From positions 4,216,001-4,280,000 of the forward strand of contig BTPP01000004.1 of assembly GCA_037102815.1 (NCBI GenBank): DNA of 64,000 nt. The letters are read 5' to 3'. This DNA is from Neurospora intermedia. Lineage: Eukaryota; Ascomycota; Sordariomycetes; Sordariales; Sordariaceae. Positions 35,328-48,600 of this stretch are shown piece after piece (the first letter of the stretch is position 1; each line of letters opens with the position of its first letter). Made by a program: the position numbers and the translations under genes. The notes under the pieces were generated by a model. It saw only the letters and a list, made by a program, of their open reading frames with translations, had not been told where the DNA came from and did no database searches.

Positions 35328-36099
35328 GTTGTTGGCTGCGGGATGTGGTCGTTAAGAGGGTTGTTGATGTTTTGGTGAAAGTTGGAGAAGCAGTCGGGTA
35401 GTCGTGAGGTCACAGGTGAGAAGTCGCGAAGCTGCCTCTGAACAGGCAAGGGAATTGCAGCAACAACAGTTCCCCAGGCCCACTGTTTGCGCGGGCGCCA
35501 GTGGACGGCTCTTGTGGAGTGGAAGGGGATTGTGGGGAAGACTTGTCCACTGTGGTGACCCTGTCAGGCACATGCTGAAATCGTTGGCCCGTCGGATTTT
35601 ACAGCGGACGGACGGGATGAGGGTTCGTTCAGGGCTGCCGTGCGCTGTGACGCCGATCGCCTCCCGCCCCTTGGTTTCCATTGCAGAAAGTTGGGAAAAT
35701 GGAAGAGACGGGGGAAGAACCGAGAGAAAGTCGAATGTTTTTTCGCCTCAACAATTCTCATTGTCATGTAACCTAAGTACCCTAGATATTTGTCTCTTTT
35801 CCCAATTAATTCCAAATCTGGCATCACTCTCTTCCCACTGCTTTCGTGGTGATTGTCGCGAGGAGGGACGGCTATCCATGGGATCGACCGCTTGCTCCAT
35901 GTTCCACTCCAGTTGACCTGACTTTCTGCGGATGGCAAAAACGATGAAAAGAAGCCGGGCTTGACTCGTGATAAAAATTTCAAAATACCTACATTGGTCA
36001 CAACACTTCTCTTTTTTTATACCGCGCCACTCGCCGCTTTCTCTTGATTCCTACCAGAACAGAGTGATACCTTGACCGTCACTCTCGCCCTTTTCGGGA
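35328..36099. other. Divergent promoter region between NOSIP homologue and tafazzin
   Basis: 772 bases shared by two divergent genes. Only shadow-type ORFs are present. No recognised motif beyond pyrimidine-rich stretches close to the tafazzin start. Confidence 0.5.
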
Positions 36100-37649
36100 A
36101 TGTCGTCCAATATGACGTCGTCAGCAAATTATAAACCACCAGCACCGGCTGCAGATGCTGCCACTGGCTCTCATGGCACCACCACCGTCACCACCAGCAG
36201 CAGCACAATGGCCTCGCCGCAGCAACAGCAACAGCAGCAAATACAGAACCACGCACAAGCGCCTCACAGCCCTAATCTCCCGTCGCGCATTGCGTCGGTG
36301 ATGATTATGGGTCTGACGGGCATCATCTCCAGGACGTTCTTGTACGGTTTCAACGATATCGAAGTCAAGGGCCTCGACAGGTTCAAGCAGCTTCTAGACA
36401 GTCGCGAAGATCCTGAGAGGAGAGAGCGTGGACTTCTCACAGGTGTGTTAATGAATGAAGTCGACTACATATTAAAGTGTCCATGCTAACAGTGTAAACT
36501 GCAGTCTCCAACCATATCAGTGTGTAAGTGTCTCATGTCCGTGAGCTCCAGACAGTCAACCCAGAACACCAAAGCTCACATGTGTGATGACATTATGCAG
36601 TCTCGATGACCCGGTAGTATGGGGCGTCCTCCCATTAAGTTACGCCTTCAACCCGAACAACCTTCGCTGGACACTGGCCGCTCATGACATTTGCTTCGCC
36701 AACCCGTACGTCTTCTTGCCCCTCATCCCATCTCATCTCATCTGATCCTAACCTCCGTCACAGAACATTCTCCGCCTTCTTCACAGCCGGCCAAGTCCTC
36801 CCCTGCCACCGCCTCAAACACTCCCCGCACGGCGGCCTCTTCCAGCCCTCCCTAACGCAAGCCATCCGCCTCTTATCCTCCCAACCATTCACGCAACCCG
36901 GCTTCTCCCCCGCGCCCCTGACCTCCCCCGTTACTTCCCTCTCGACTCCTTCAGCAGTCGACATCCCCGACCCCTTCACCATCGGCACCCTCACCTACTC
37001 CACCACCGGCTCCGACTCCCACCCCGCCCCCTCCATCTACACTCGCAACCGACACTCGTGGGTGCACGTCTTCCCCGAGGGCTTGGTCCACCAGCACCCG
37101 CAGGTCGATCTGCGGTACTTCAAGTGGGGCGTTGCGCGCCTGATTCTCGAGAGCGAGCCGGCTCCTGACGTGGTGCCCATGTTCATCGATGGTACGCAGC
37201 ACGTGATGAACGAGGAGCGCGGGTTCCCGCGCTTTTTGCCGAGGATCGGCAAGAAGATCCGGGTGGCGTTTGGGGAGGTGGTGGATTACGAGAGGGAGTT
37301 TGGGGATCTGCGGAGGAGGTGGAGGAGGGAGGTGGAGAGGGTGCGTCAACAAGAGGAAGAAGAGGCTACCAAGGGGAAGGAATTGGTTACTGTGGAGAGC
37401 AGCAGCACCAAGCCGAGGTTGCTGGGTGACTTGCCTGAGCAGCTCAAGTATTCGGAGGAGGCGCAGAAGATCAGGATCGAGTGCGCAAGGAGGATGAGGG
37501 AGCAGGTCCTCAAGGTCAGGAGGGAGTTGGGCGGCTATGACGAGAGTGATCCCAACTTTGGAGAGGCGAGCACGTGGGCGCCGGACAGAAAGGTCAAGGC
37601 GGAGAAGTATAAGAGCAGGGTGGATGGGAGCGAGATCAACCAGGACTAG
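36100..37649 (+). CDS. taz1: Tafazzin, cardiolipin-remodelling transacylase
   Basis: Mitochondrial phospholipid-lysophospholipid transacylase that remodels cardiolipin. Four exons, 36100-36442, 36505-36523, 36601-36705 and 36764-37649, give 450 residues. The first 60 residues are low-complexity (Thr/Ser, a Gln run). The acyltransferase motif HISVLDD (HX4D) is assembled across a 19-base exon: exon 2 supplies SNHIS and exon 3 LDDP. Further motifs are LRWTLAAHDICFAN, VFPEGLVHQ (the FPEG block) and VVPMFIDG. The region near residues 205-245, an insertion before the FPEG block, is Ser/Pro-rich and absent from animal tafazzin. All splice phases agree. The stop is TAG with no long frame after it. 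Confidence 0.93.
36505..36523 (+). other. 19-base exon 2 of tafazzin
   Basis: Flanked by acceptor CTGCAG and donor GTAAGT. It encodes most of VSNHISV, including the catalytic His of the HX4D motif. Because 19 is not a multiple of three, skipping this exon both removes the catalytic residue and shifts the frame. Confidence 0.85.
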
Positions 37650-38423
37650 GAGTGCCGTGGCTAAGTCTGCTTGTCTACCAGTCTGCCACTGTTGTGTGTG
37701 TGCGAGACAGTGTGGGAGTTGAGATGGAGTGAAGAAGAAAAAAACAGGGTCCTCAGAGGCCAGAGCGCGACTGGCTAGCTGCCCGAGTCTCAGTTATCTC
37801 GGTCCGAGAAGAGAGGAGAAGTAGAGACATTATGGATGTATCTTGTATGTATATAGATTTGCGGTTTGGTGGCATGGGCGTCTGTGATAGTTGGCAAAAG
37901 CTAGAAAACGGGCGGATCAAGATAGAGAGAGGTTGGGAAAAGCAATTTATTATATTTTATTCACGAGATACATCGGGAGGGCTAGTAGGGCTTGAAATTA
38001 GCGTCTTGCGTTGTCCACAGTCGAGTATGATCATGAGAGTAGGGCATATCTGGGGATCTTAGATCAAACAGGCCTATTACACATTCGGTCTATTTGACAA
38101 GAGTAGTGTTCTTTAGCCTAGTTTATGAGCAGTACTATATACCGTGACAACTCATTTAATGACCTCGGCTTGATTCCTTTCAGCTGTGAACATAATACCC
38201 AAGTGAGCGAAATGTAACTTGGGAGAAGATTTATTGTTTTAACTTGGGTATCCAAAGGGGTAGTTTCTGGCCTTCAGTGCCAGCCTTCCACATACCCATA
38301 TAAGTTCACCAATCCTACAAAAATTTGCCCATTCCCACCCAGTCGCCTGATCTGAATACTCCCAATTCCTTTCGTAAGCCACCCCCTCACCCCCTCTCGC
38401 CGGATATCAAATATCCAACCCTG
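37650..38423. other. Convergent 3' flanks, no gene seen
   Basis: 774 bases between the converging tafazzin and Zn2Cys6 genes, AT-rich in the middle, fitting two 3' untranslated regions. Nothing else recognised. Confidence 0.5.
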
Positions 38424-40684
38424 TCAAGAATACGACTCCTCCGGCCTCTCGTGATACCAAAGCAACTGCTGCCCTCCCGCGAGCTGCGTCTGTGGTTGCG
38501 GCACAACAATAGGCGCCTTTTTCCTCGATGAAGGCAGAGACTCTATCGACATCAACACCCCTTCCGGCGGCGTATCGGCCCTCTCTTGCTTGACCTCATT
38601 GTTATTGTTGTTGTTGTTGTTGTTCTTGTTGTTGTTGCCGCTGCCTCCAACACCACCACCATCCACCACCACCAACGTCTCTGCCAGCCCTCTCGCCTGC
38701 AACATTCCAGTATCTGAAAAAATAGTCTGCAGCATATTTCGGGCAAACACCGTATAATGCCTTGGCACACCCGGTGCTGACCCAGCCACCTGTATCTGGA
38801 ACAACAAGTTCGGCAAACCCACCACGCCCATTCCCGCCCCTCCGCTCGTCATATCGATATAATCTCGATGCTGCCTTTCCAGCCTCGGATGTCGGTAATG
38901 CGTCGGGATGGAAACCAACAAGTCGCGCGCAACACGCCGGATGGTGGCCAGGATGTTCTGCTGTTCCGCCGCCATGTTGGCGGGAGCAAACACTTGCGCG
39001 AAGCTCAGCGGATATCGATCGCTAAACTCGATCAGCAACCGACACGTGAGCAGCCGCAGCCAGCGCTGGTGGTTCCAGCCGCGGGCGACCCAGTGGTCGG
39101 CATAGACATGGTAGCTATCTTCGAAGACGCCGTCCGAAGGGAAGAAGCCGGGGGCGCAGCGCTCTTCGAGGACGGTCCATATGGAGCTGACACTTCCTTG
39201 GCTGTGCTGGCGTTCCCAGGCATCGAGCTCGGCGTCGATGGCGAGGGCGCTCCGGATTATTTGCGAAGTTTTGGGCCGTCCGTCGATGAGGGCGTAGCTG
39301 TTTAAGTAGGCATTTAGCTCAAGCAAGCGGGTGGCAATGTCGAGGATCTCGACGGCGGGTTTGTCGGAGGGTGCGGCGAGGCGGTTGCATAAATCGAACC
39401 AGCCGCTGTAGGCGGGTGGGAGGGCGAGGTTGCCGACGTAGAATGGGTTGAGCTGGTGGTCGTGTTAGTCTGACTGAGAATCGGTAGGATGGGTTGAAGC
39501 TGGGGGGTTGAGGGTACCAGGGCAAGACACAGTTGTAGGAAACCACGCATCAGATCTTGAGGTAGGTTAGGAATACATAGAAAGTTACTGAGTAAGGCTG
39601 TGGCTCCCATCAGATGGGTTCGCACCGCCTCGGTTGGTCGACCTTTGTTTCGGATTACCTAGAAAGGCATGTTAGTAACACGGTCCAAGAATCAATGATA
39701 CATAAAGAGATAGTCCTCACTTCATAGATCGCAAGCATGATGACAGTTCGTAAAGAGATATCCAAGTTCATTGCCTGAGGGTTTGCTATCGAGGATGCCG
39801 TATGTTGAAGTGCCAAGCCGTATTTTTGCCTCGCCATGGTAACCAATGCCTTGTTGCCAGTGAGGTTGGACATGCTCGCCAACCCTACGGCTGCCATCAT
39901 GTCCCGAAACTCAGGGGCATGAATCCATTCCACCATCCGCAGCTCATGTGCCGCGGTAGGTTCGTCCGGATGTCCCACCACATAATGCTCGACGTAAAAC
40001 TGGATGGCCTGGTCGTCCTTAGTGGCGTAGATCTCTTTTGGTAGCCTTGTACGGCTGTGTTCGGGTGATGTTGACAACTTGAACCGCGGCCTTTCGGAGA
40101 AGTAGCTTCGACTGGAGACGACACTCTTGGGAGAGGGAGTTGACGATGAAGACGAAGATGAAGATGACGAAGAGCTTGAAGGCGAATCCGCGGAATCCGG
40201 GAGGTCTGAAATCCCCCACTGAGCGTGTGCCTTCTGGATAACCTTGGTGCTCTCATCTCGAAACATCAACGACAACTGGTCTCTATAGCCGGGACAGCTC
40301 TTGCCCACTCGGATGCATTGGGTGCATTGTGGCTGAATCTTATCACACTATAAAGTAGAGGTAGGATATTAGCAATCAAATGACTTGTCAGTAAAGTGAT
40401 GCAGAAGATCGAGATATATATGCTTTGTGTCGTTGTGACCTGGACCTCTTATGGGTTGGGGCTCGGCTATAAGCAGAGGATGATCCCAATAATGTGACAG
40501 CCTCGGCGTGGACAATGAGTACTTGGACTTTGTAGATTATTGTTCGTTGCACATTGTGAGACAGTGCTGGGGCTTGAAGGTGTTGTGTGGGAGCGGACAT
40601 GTATAAGGATAGGGCGGCACAAACCTTGATTCTCCTGGTTCGACAGTTCTGGCACCCCTGGGAGGCTTTGCCGCAATAGACCAT
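38424..40684 (-). CDS. Zn2Cys6 fungal-type transcription factor
   Basis: Fungal binuclear-cluster transcription regulator acting in the nucleus. Exons 40625-40684, 39721-40347, 39518-39658 and 38424-39452 give 618 residues. The DNA-binding domain is split by intron 1 and reads CQNCRTRRIK joined to CDKIQPQC, TQC and GKSC, the six-Cys pattern, at the very N-terminus as in many Upc2-like regulators. A poly-Ser run follows near residue 80. The middle region (VEWIHAPEFRDMMAAVGLAS and the Leu-rich stretch after it) matches the fungal-specific regulatory domain of the sterol-uptake-control group in style. Near the C-terminus is a poly-Asn tract and a VKQE motif. Target genes are unknown. All four exon joins keep the frame. 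Confidence 0.88.
38599..38638. repeat. AAC/GTT triplet repeat coding poly-Asn
   Basis: A run of GTT and ATT triplets on the + strand encodes the Asn-rich stretch near the C-terminus of the Zn2Cys6 protein. It is likely length-variable between strains without disturbing the frame. Confidence 0.8.
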
Positions 40685-43600
40685 GGTTCGGTACGATCCG
40701 AGAATGACAGTGTACTTGCAGGATGTATAGATTCCGTGTGCCGGCGTCGGTAACCAGTGATTGCAGAGACAATGGGCGTACTGTCGATTCCACCTGAATG
40801 ACTGTCGGTCGTATCGTGATGTGTCAAAAAGTGACCAGGAGGAGACCAGCTACGAGACAATTGTCGGATAGGGAAAGCAGATCGTAAAATGGTGGGAAAA
40901 GCGCGGCATATCACTGCAAACCCATGCCATATGCCTCCACATCAAGCACGCCGTTTTCCTAGTCTCCCGCTAGAGACAGCGGCTTATGCTTGCCGTTGAG
41001 TCCTCCCGGCGAAATGGTAGCAGAGCAACGTGGGGATAGGTATCAACCGGCGCGGAGATTACCACCTCAGCATTTACTTACAGGCAGCAAAAGGGCACTC
41101 CATTCCGAGATTTGCATTCCCAGCTTCTTGTCCCCAGTCACCACACATCAAGGCATGGAGTGTAGAGTACAAACGATGAAGCGAAACCCAGAAGGCGTCC
41201 CCTGGGTTGAAGCTGATCTCATCCCCATCCTGTGAAGAGCGAACATGACCGTCTTTACCTCTTCAGCTTTCTCGGTCCGAGGTTGGGTATGTAGCCGGTC
41301 GTCTCCACGTCGAGCCATAGCAGAAAACATTGTGATTCCTGGCACGGTCAGCTGGTTGGATGAACCACTGTTTCTGTGGGTTTAAACCCAAACATGCCAT
41401 TATAAGGGCCGTGCGCTTCCGCTTACCGCACTGTTGGAGCACATCCACAGCGAATGTGTGGTGTGGGGGGACGATCCTTGTACGCAGTGTAAGACCGGGC
41501 ACGGGTAATTCTCTCGGCCCTTCTGGCGGCGGGAGGGTTCGATGGAAGTTCATCCAAGATGTCAATACTTGATCTAAACCGCCTGTTTTTGCTATGTAGC
41601 TTGTATCACCGTCAAAAGTGGCCGTGATGTGTTGGTTGTGGTGTTGCCATGTGACAAACGTTTTGTGATGCTGTACCTTGACATACATGGCACAGTAGCT
41701 GTCAAGCCTGCATAAGTGGAAACCCCTGCTTATCTAGCTTTGCAAGAGCAGCCCTGGTCTCCAACTTGCAGCATTTCCAAGGCCGAAGTCGTTAGGCTCT
41801 AAACAGCTTTGCTGGGCCACGAAGAATCATAAACAACAGACCACATAGCTGGTTGGCGACGACGACGGCGAGAGGTGGAGATATTCCGTGAGATGCTTCG
41901 CAAGAAGATATCGTATTCTATTGCGGCCATCCAGGGTTGTGTAAGTACAGCGTCTGGTGGTTGGGCAGGGGATTAAGGGGCAAGTCCCCCACTACCCCTG
42001 ATGCTGCAGCCCTTTTCCATGATATCCCGGAACCCGGATGTCTAGCGCGCGCCTCAACCCTTTAGGAGTTAGGACACAATCTGCTTGCTAACAACGCAGA
42101 GTGTTAAGAAATGGGTTCGAGATGGAAACTAACACGACTATTAGCAATTTGATATCGACAAACTGGCAGGAGTCCAAAGCAGGCACGGCGAGTGCGCAGT
42201 GGTATAACAACAGTGTTCCTTGGGAAATGGAAGCGAATGTCAGTTTCGTTCATGGGAGGAACTTGATGCTTGGCGAGGGTTCAAGGGCAGAAAAGTATAC
42301 ATATATATCGCGATGAGGTCTGCCCGGGAAGTACACTGGTACATACACTCCTTGTATGCCATATGTGAAACCAGACACCTTTTGGCTACACTTGATCGAC
42401 GTGTCTCGCCCGCTAGGAGAAGCCCAAGTTGATATGTTATGCCTCCCTCCTGTCTTTCTGGAAGCCGTGTGAATATTTTCTTTTTAAAAAAAAAATCTTT
42501 TTTCCCGTCTCGAACACGTATTCAAGCTCAAGTCGCTTCGAATTTGGCATCCAGTTTGTGTCATCGGTTCAACAAAGCCGTATATACCTTTGACGGATAC
42601 GAGTAGGTCTTGTTGCGTCAAGCCTGAGACGGCGTCTGGTGGGATCGAGGATGATTCGTGGTTCAGGTCAAAGAATCTCAAAAAAAAAACCCCCGACATT
42701 CTCAGCAAACATAAGAGGTAAATACCACAGGCTGGGTAGTTTCCATGATGGTGATGGAAGAGGTTGGAAGCGACTGCTGTCATGAGTGGAAGCTTGTCAT
42801 CCGGACAAAAGCCTAGAGGGAAGGTAGTCTTCCACCATTTGCGACATTGGGCTCGGTCCGTTCATCGGCTTGCTCTAAGCTCAGATCATGGGCAAGTGCC
42901 CGTCATTCATGTGCAAGATGGAAGGAGCTCGGGAGCAAAGGCGATGAGAAGTGGAAGGTTCTCAGATAGAGAGGGGTACGTACCCGTTGCCTGCCAATAG
43001 CAACAGCTGAGTCCCCTTCATCCTCACGCCCACGGCTACTTCCGAATTGGGTGAGCTTGGATTGGGTGTGGGGCTTTCTACCATTCAGAGGACGGGAAGG
43101 TTCCCCAAATGCGGGCGGCGGCAACACCGCAAACCCAAACCATAAAGTTTTCTGTTCGTTGCTGCCACCACTCTGCAGCTTGGGATCACATTTGCCCTTA
43201 ACAGACCAAGATCACTGCACTGCATAACCACAAACTGCCATCGTATCTTTACGACTGACCTTTTCACACTTCCCTCTCTCCCAACCCACGACGGAGTACC
43301 CAGTCCCCAGTGCCAACGCGTTTCTCTCCATTCCGCCAGACTTACAACTACTGTAGTGTACTACAAGAACAACAGCCATCGCCGAGGAGGACAAGGTGCT
43401 TTTTCCTTCGCCAGGCAGATTTCTACCTACTTACCCCCCCGCCACCAATAATTTTTCCAGATTTCTTGTGTGGCCGCCCCCGCACGATATCTTTTTTTCT
43501 ACGCACCGGGCCTCATCCTCAACCGCCGCAGCAAGTAATCCGCTTGCCCAAGTTCGCCCAAGCACGAGGTAAGAAGCTAGCCCCTCTGTCAAGCTGTCTA

Positions 43601-43835
43601 GTCAAGGTCCCGGGATGTTGTCACAGAGCAGACTGACGTTTGCCCCAGGTTGAGCTCAGATCTCCACTCTTGGTTGCCCCACTCTGCTGGTCGTCCACGT
43701 TAAATCGGCAGCTTTTTCCCTCGACACGCGCCTACTTCTGGCATTCATCCTGCCATCTACGCCATTCCACGACACCGCACTCACATCCACATCCATCAAC
43801 TCTCTTTTCTTGGCGTTACGAACACCACCGCAATC
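40685..43835. other. 3.15-kb divergent intergenic region; no gene seen
   Basis: Lies between the Zn2Cys6 gene and the NTF2/RRM gene. Open frames are short and lack domains. The right part, from about 43240, is pyrimidine-rich leader for the + strand gene and contains a likely 5' UTR intron at 43569-43648. No RNA gene recognised. Confidence 0.45.
43569..43648 (+). other. Possible 5' UTR intron of the NTF2/RRM gene
   Basis: Donor GAG|GTAAGA, a CTGAC branch-like site near 43632 and acceptor TTTGCCCCAG bracket 80 bases, 187 bases before the ATG. Inferred from splice signals only. Confidence 0.5.
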
Positions 43836-45602
43836 ATGGCAACAAACGGTAATGTTAATCACAGCGACCAGTACGCAGCGCCCAGCTCGACAACCGAGGC
43901 CCCCGCCACTGCTTCCACCACTTCCCAGACCCAGAACCAGACCCTGCCCAAGGATGAGGTCGGCTGGTACTTCGTCGAGCAATACTACACCACTCTGAGC
44001 AAGAACCCCGAGAAGCTCCACGTGCGTCCAATTGATCCCACCCTGAGCTCCTACTGAGCTATGGCTAACTGTTTTTGCAGCTCTTCTACGGCAAGAAGTC
44101 CCAGTTCGTCTACGGTCAGGAGGCCGAGGTCTCCTCTGTTTCCTATGGCAGACAGGTGAGTCGTCTTCGCTCCTACCCCCTCCCCCTATTGACCCCACAT
44201 GTCATCACATGCTAACTCCCAAGTGCAGGGCATCCAGGAGCGCATCAAGGGACTCGATTTCCAGGACTGCAAGGTCCGCATCTCGAATGTCGATTCGCAA
44301 GGCTCCGGCGACAACATCGTTATCCAGGTCATCGGCGAGACCTCCAACAAGGGCGCCGAGCCCAAGAAGTTCGTCCAGACCTTCGTCCTTGCCCAGCAGC
44401 CCTCTGGCTACTTCGTTCTGAACGACATGCTCCGCTACATCAAGGAGGAGGGTGAAGAGGAGGTCGAGGAGCCCGCCCAGGAGGCCGCTGCTGCTCCTGA
44501 GGAGGAGACTCCCGCTGAGCCTGAGGCTCCTGTCGAGGCCACCCCTGAACCTGTCGAGGAGGCCAAGCAGCCTGAGCCGGAGGCTGCCGAGCTTGATGCC
44601 AGCGCTGTTGACCAGAAGCTTGAGGAGGCTGCTGAGGAGGAGCCCGCTGCTCCCGTCGAGGCCGCCCCTGAGCCTGTCGAGGAGGCCAAGCAGCCTGAGC
44701 CAGAGGCTGCCCCCGAGCAGGCTGCCGAGCCGGAGAAGATTGTTGAGGAGATTACCGAGGAGGAAGTTAAGAAGCCTGAGGAGCCCAAGGCCCCTACACC
44801 CACTCCTGCCCCTGCTGCTGCTCCTCGCGCGGCTGCTCCTCCTGCTGCCGAGCCCGAGAAGCCCAAGGAGCCCCCCAAGCCCAAGACTTGGGCCAACCTG
44901 GTCGCTGTTGCCGCCGGCCCCAAGCCTGTCGTTCCTCTGACCAAGGCCGCTACTCCTGCGGTTCCTGCCCAGACCCGCGCCGCTGCCCCTGCGGCCGCTC
45001 AGCAGCCCGCCGCTGCTCCTCAGGCTGCCGAGACCGCTGCCGCTCCCAAGGAGCAGGCCAACGAGTGGCAAACCGCCGAGACCAAGCGCCAAAGTCGTCC
45101 CCAGTCCACGATCGCCGGCGCCGAGAAGGAGACCGCTATGGCCTACATCAAGTATGTCACGGAGAAGGTCAAGGAAGAGGACCTCAAGGGTCTCTTGAGC
45201 AGCTTCGGCGAGCTCGTCTACTTTGACATCAACCGCACCAAGGTATGTTACATCGCTTTTGCTATTCGCTGATATGAGTGGGAATTGACAACCTCTTAGA
45301 ACTGCGCTTTCGTTGAATTCAAGACCCAAGCCGGTTACAACGCCGCCGTTGCCGCCAACCCCCACACCGTCAACGGCGAGAACATTGTTGTTGAGCAGCG
45401 TCGCCCCAAGTCTACCGCCTTCGGTGGTAGCAACTACGGTTCCTCTAACCGTGGCGGCGCTGCTGGACGTGGCCGTGGTGGCTTCGAGGGTGGTCGCTCT
45501 GGCAGCCAGAGCGGCGGCCGCGGTGGATTCGGCGGCCAGTCTCGTGGCCGTGGCGGAGCCAACCGTGGCCGTGCCCCTACTGCTCAAACCCCTACCGCCT
45601 AG
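43836..45602 (+). CDS. NTF2-like and RRM domain protein (G3BP/Nxt3-like)
   Basis: RNA-binding protein with the G3BP layout, expected in cytoplasmic RNP/stress granules and as a cofactor of a Ubp3-type deubiquitinase, as for yeast Bre5 and fission yeast Nxt3. Exons 43836-44021, 44081-44155, 44229-45242 and 45300-45602 give 525 residues. The NTF2-like domain covers about residues 38-160 (VGWYFVEQYYTTLSKNPEKL, FVYGQEAEVSSV, GYFVLNDMLRYIKEEGEEE). A 200-residue acidic Ala/Pro/Glu region follows, with near-repeats of PVEEAKQPEPEAA. The RRM starts near residue 395 (YIKYVTEKVKEEDLKGLLSS, then NCAFVEFKTQAGYNAAV). The C-terminus is an RGG/FGG-rich tail. Very C-rich codon use suggests strong expression. 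The start context is ATCATGGC. Confidence 0.92.
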
Positions 45603-48600
45603 GTGGCGTGAAGGGTTGACCAGAAGGTCACAGTCGATATTGCCTAAGAACTCGTCGCATTGCCCAGTGTGATGATTGATAAGATTTATCAAACGATATA
45701 TATGGTTGTTCCTCTCGCTTGCGGATGGGCTGGAGTTGTTTGGAAGGTTAGGAAAAGACCTGAAGACAAAAGGAGGCACAAAATTCGTCTTTGGTGGGAA
45801 TGATTGCCGCGACCATAACGGGAAATGACTTTCATTTTTTTGGGAGGAGACAGGCCAGGAAGAGAGGGCTACGATGCATCCATATTCAGGCTTGTTTCTT
45901 ATCTTTTTTGTGTGGGCGGACAGGGTCCCAATACGGTTGTGTGGTGTTTGGTTGCGTTTTTATGCTTGGAGTTTCGGAGCGATCATGCATATACAAAATC
46001 TTCACCACTTGCATTTCTTCCCATTTCAGCTTTTCCGCAACGCATTCGTCTTGTGTTGCTGTATTCTGACCTCATGCTTGGGAAGTTTTCAAGTAGTAGG
46101 CGCGTATCATTCAGTATCAGCTCCCAAGAGGAGCAATGGCGTGAGGTTATTTAACAGAGGTCACAGCTGCAGTTGGAAGCTTCCACACTACGAGCCATGA
46201 CCCCAACAAAAGAGGTGGGAGATTCAACAAGCCAGCAGGTAGATAGTATCTGCCAGCCATCGCGAGCTTGTGGTTTCCGAATGCACGCCTTTTGTTCGGC
46301 AAAGCCGGACGAGTCTATTCACAATCCCCCTTTCAATATTCAGCTTCGAGTCTAGTCTGACATCTGACCCTTGGAACACGGATAGGGCTTTGGGCGCGCC
46401 TTTTTTTTTTTTACCTGATTAGCTTGCTTACACTACTACTTAACCACGCCTGTTGGTGAGATTTCTTGGCCGGCGTCTATGTTGAGCACATTCAGCTCAA
46501 TAATCATGGGCGTAAGAAACGGCCTGAAATTGTGAGGTCTCAACCTTTGTTATCATAAGCATCAGGTCGAAACTAAACGACATGTAAATTAGTGTCAATA
46601 TGACCACTGTCAGCATTCTTCGTAGTTTGTACTCTCCTCCCAAGTCTTTATCACACAAGATATGCCGCACAAAACCCTTAAACTCTTTCCAGTATCCAGA
46701 CTCCAATCCCCTCCGCTGCCAACTCTTCGCCGTGACTCTCTCCAGAGCCCCATGCTATATTGCGCTGTGGTACGTATGTATGGGCCAATAGTACCAAAAC
46801 ACATAGACTCTCCATTGTCAACTCAACAACCACAACCTCCTACCGCAACATAAACTACAAGGAGTGAGACCTGGAAACAGAGATAGGAGTAGACATAGAG
46901 ATAGACACAGCGCTCAATTGTTAGTACAAATCCTAATAACCTCCTCCCTCGACAGCTCTCTCCCTCTCCGTCACCTCCTTTCCCTGCCCACACCACCTAG
47001 ACCTGAACGCCATCTCCATCATCATCAGCATCTGGATTGACTAGACCTACATCAACTAATCCAATAAGGACGAAAAATCCTACCGGGTTTAACTCTTAAG
47101 CTAAATTTCAAGTCGGGCAACGAAAGTCCTCGTCTACTTATGGCTGACAGATCTACGAAACGAATGCTTCGTAGACAGCACACGAAGCCCTTTATTGAAA
47201 AACTATCAAAAGACTGGATGTTCGTCCCGAGGAGGGATATCAAATGACGACATGGAAAATGGATCAAGTTTTAAATCGAACGAGTATACGGTAGTTTAAG
47301 GGTTGTACAATACGGGTCGAAATCAAAAGCGTCGTTTCGTCGTTACTGGCGACAACAACGCACCAGCACTAGCACTAGCACCAGCACCAACACCAGGGTC
47401 ACGATATCATATTGCTTTGTGGAGGTAGAAATCGATTGATGCGTTGAGGGCCGTTGGAGGTTGGAGGGCAGGGCAAGCATTGTACATACGTCTTTTTGAG
47501 TGAGGCTTATTATGGTGGGGGATCGTGGGTGGAGAGAGCATGTTGATGGAGGTAAAGAGTGTTTCTTTTTTTTGTTTTTTTTTTCCTCTCCCCATTAATA
47601 TGTACTTAACCAGGTGTTGATTGTGATACGGTTGATTTACTTTTTACTTCAAGTTCTCAACACCACTTCAAAGACCAGCCAAACTTCGGTCCTTCTGGGC
47701 TCATGACACACATACCTGTTCCTTCTTGGTTTTTCAAGACTGTTAACAGCGTAAAGTTGAGGATATCTACGTATGTATGTATGTAAACTAACCCGAGGCT
47801 TACGTGCACATTTATATGATGTACACGTCAGTCAGTTGAGTCGCTATCGGGACGGAAGAAGGAATGTAAGCCTAACAGAAAACCGAATTGCCCATTCAGG
47901 AAGGTGTGAAGGAAAAAGTGTCGTACGTAGTTCGGTCCGGTCCGGTAGCTTGGTACGGGTGGACTCCGTTTTCTCCATCCATCTTCCGAAAGTTGGTCTT
48001 TAATCGGTCGGTTGGCGCGGTTTCAAGCATTCTTTCATCGATAGCACTCCGGTGACGGAGGTTACATATACTTTTGATATTCATGCCCAATATGTATCCA
48101 TCGGATTGCCACCAGGTTGGAGTGTCCTTCTCAATCTGGTAGAGTCAAGGTAAGAAATATACATACGCAAGTGGTCACAGGATGGTTGGTGGTTTACGAT
48201 GAGAGAAAGAAGAGATAAGGCAAAGACTGCCTGACAGGTCTGATACACCAGACATTTTCAGAAATTGTGAAATACGCGCGGCTATTGGGGTCAGTATGTA
48301 GGTCGTACGAGATTTTAACCCAGAACCACCAACAGTCAAGAGGTGGGGTTAGTCCTGCGCTTTCAAGTTCCATAGGATCAAGATGTGGTACTCGTGTGTT
48401 ACACGGAGACGTACGCAGTAAGTCAGGAGGAGGAGTGCTGGTAGGGTACCCTTCTTTTTGCGTAGGTAGTGGTTGGTCCTGCCTGACCTTTTTGGACCAG
48501 AAGCGGATCCTGTACCCCGAAGGAAGGTGACTTTAAGATATCTTCATAGGTATGTGCACTGTCTGCTTGTTCTTAGCACTTGCTGGTTACCAGTGAGGTG

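Noticed and set aside
44205-45779. 524-codon open frame antisense to the NTF2/RRM gene
   Set aside because: Composition is Gly/Leu/Ser low-complexity produced by reading GC-rich Ala/Pro/Glu codons backwards; the sense strand has clear domains and splice sites.
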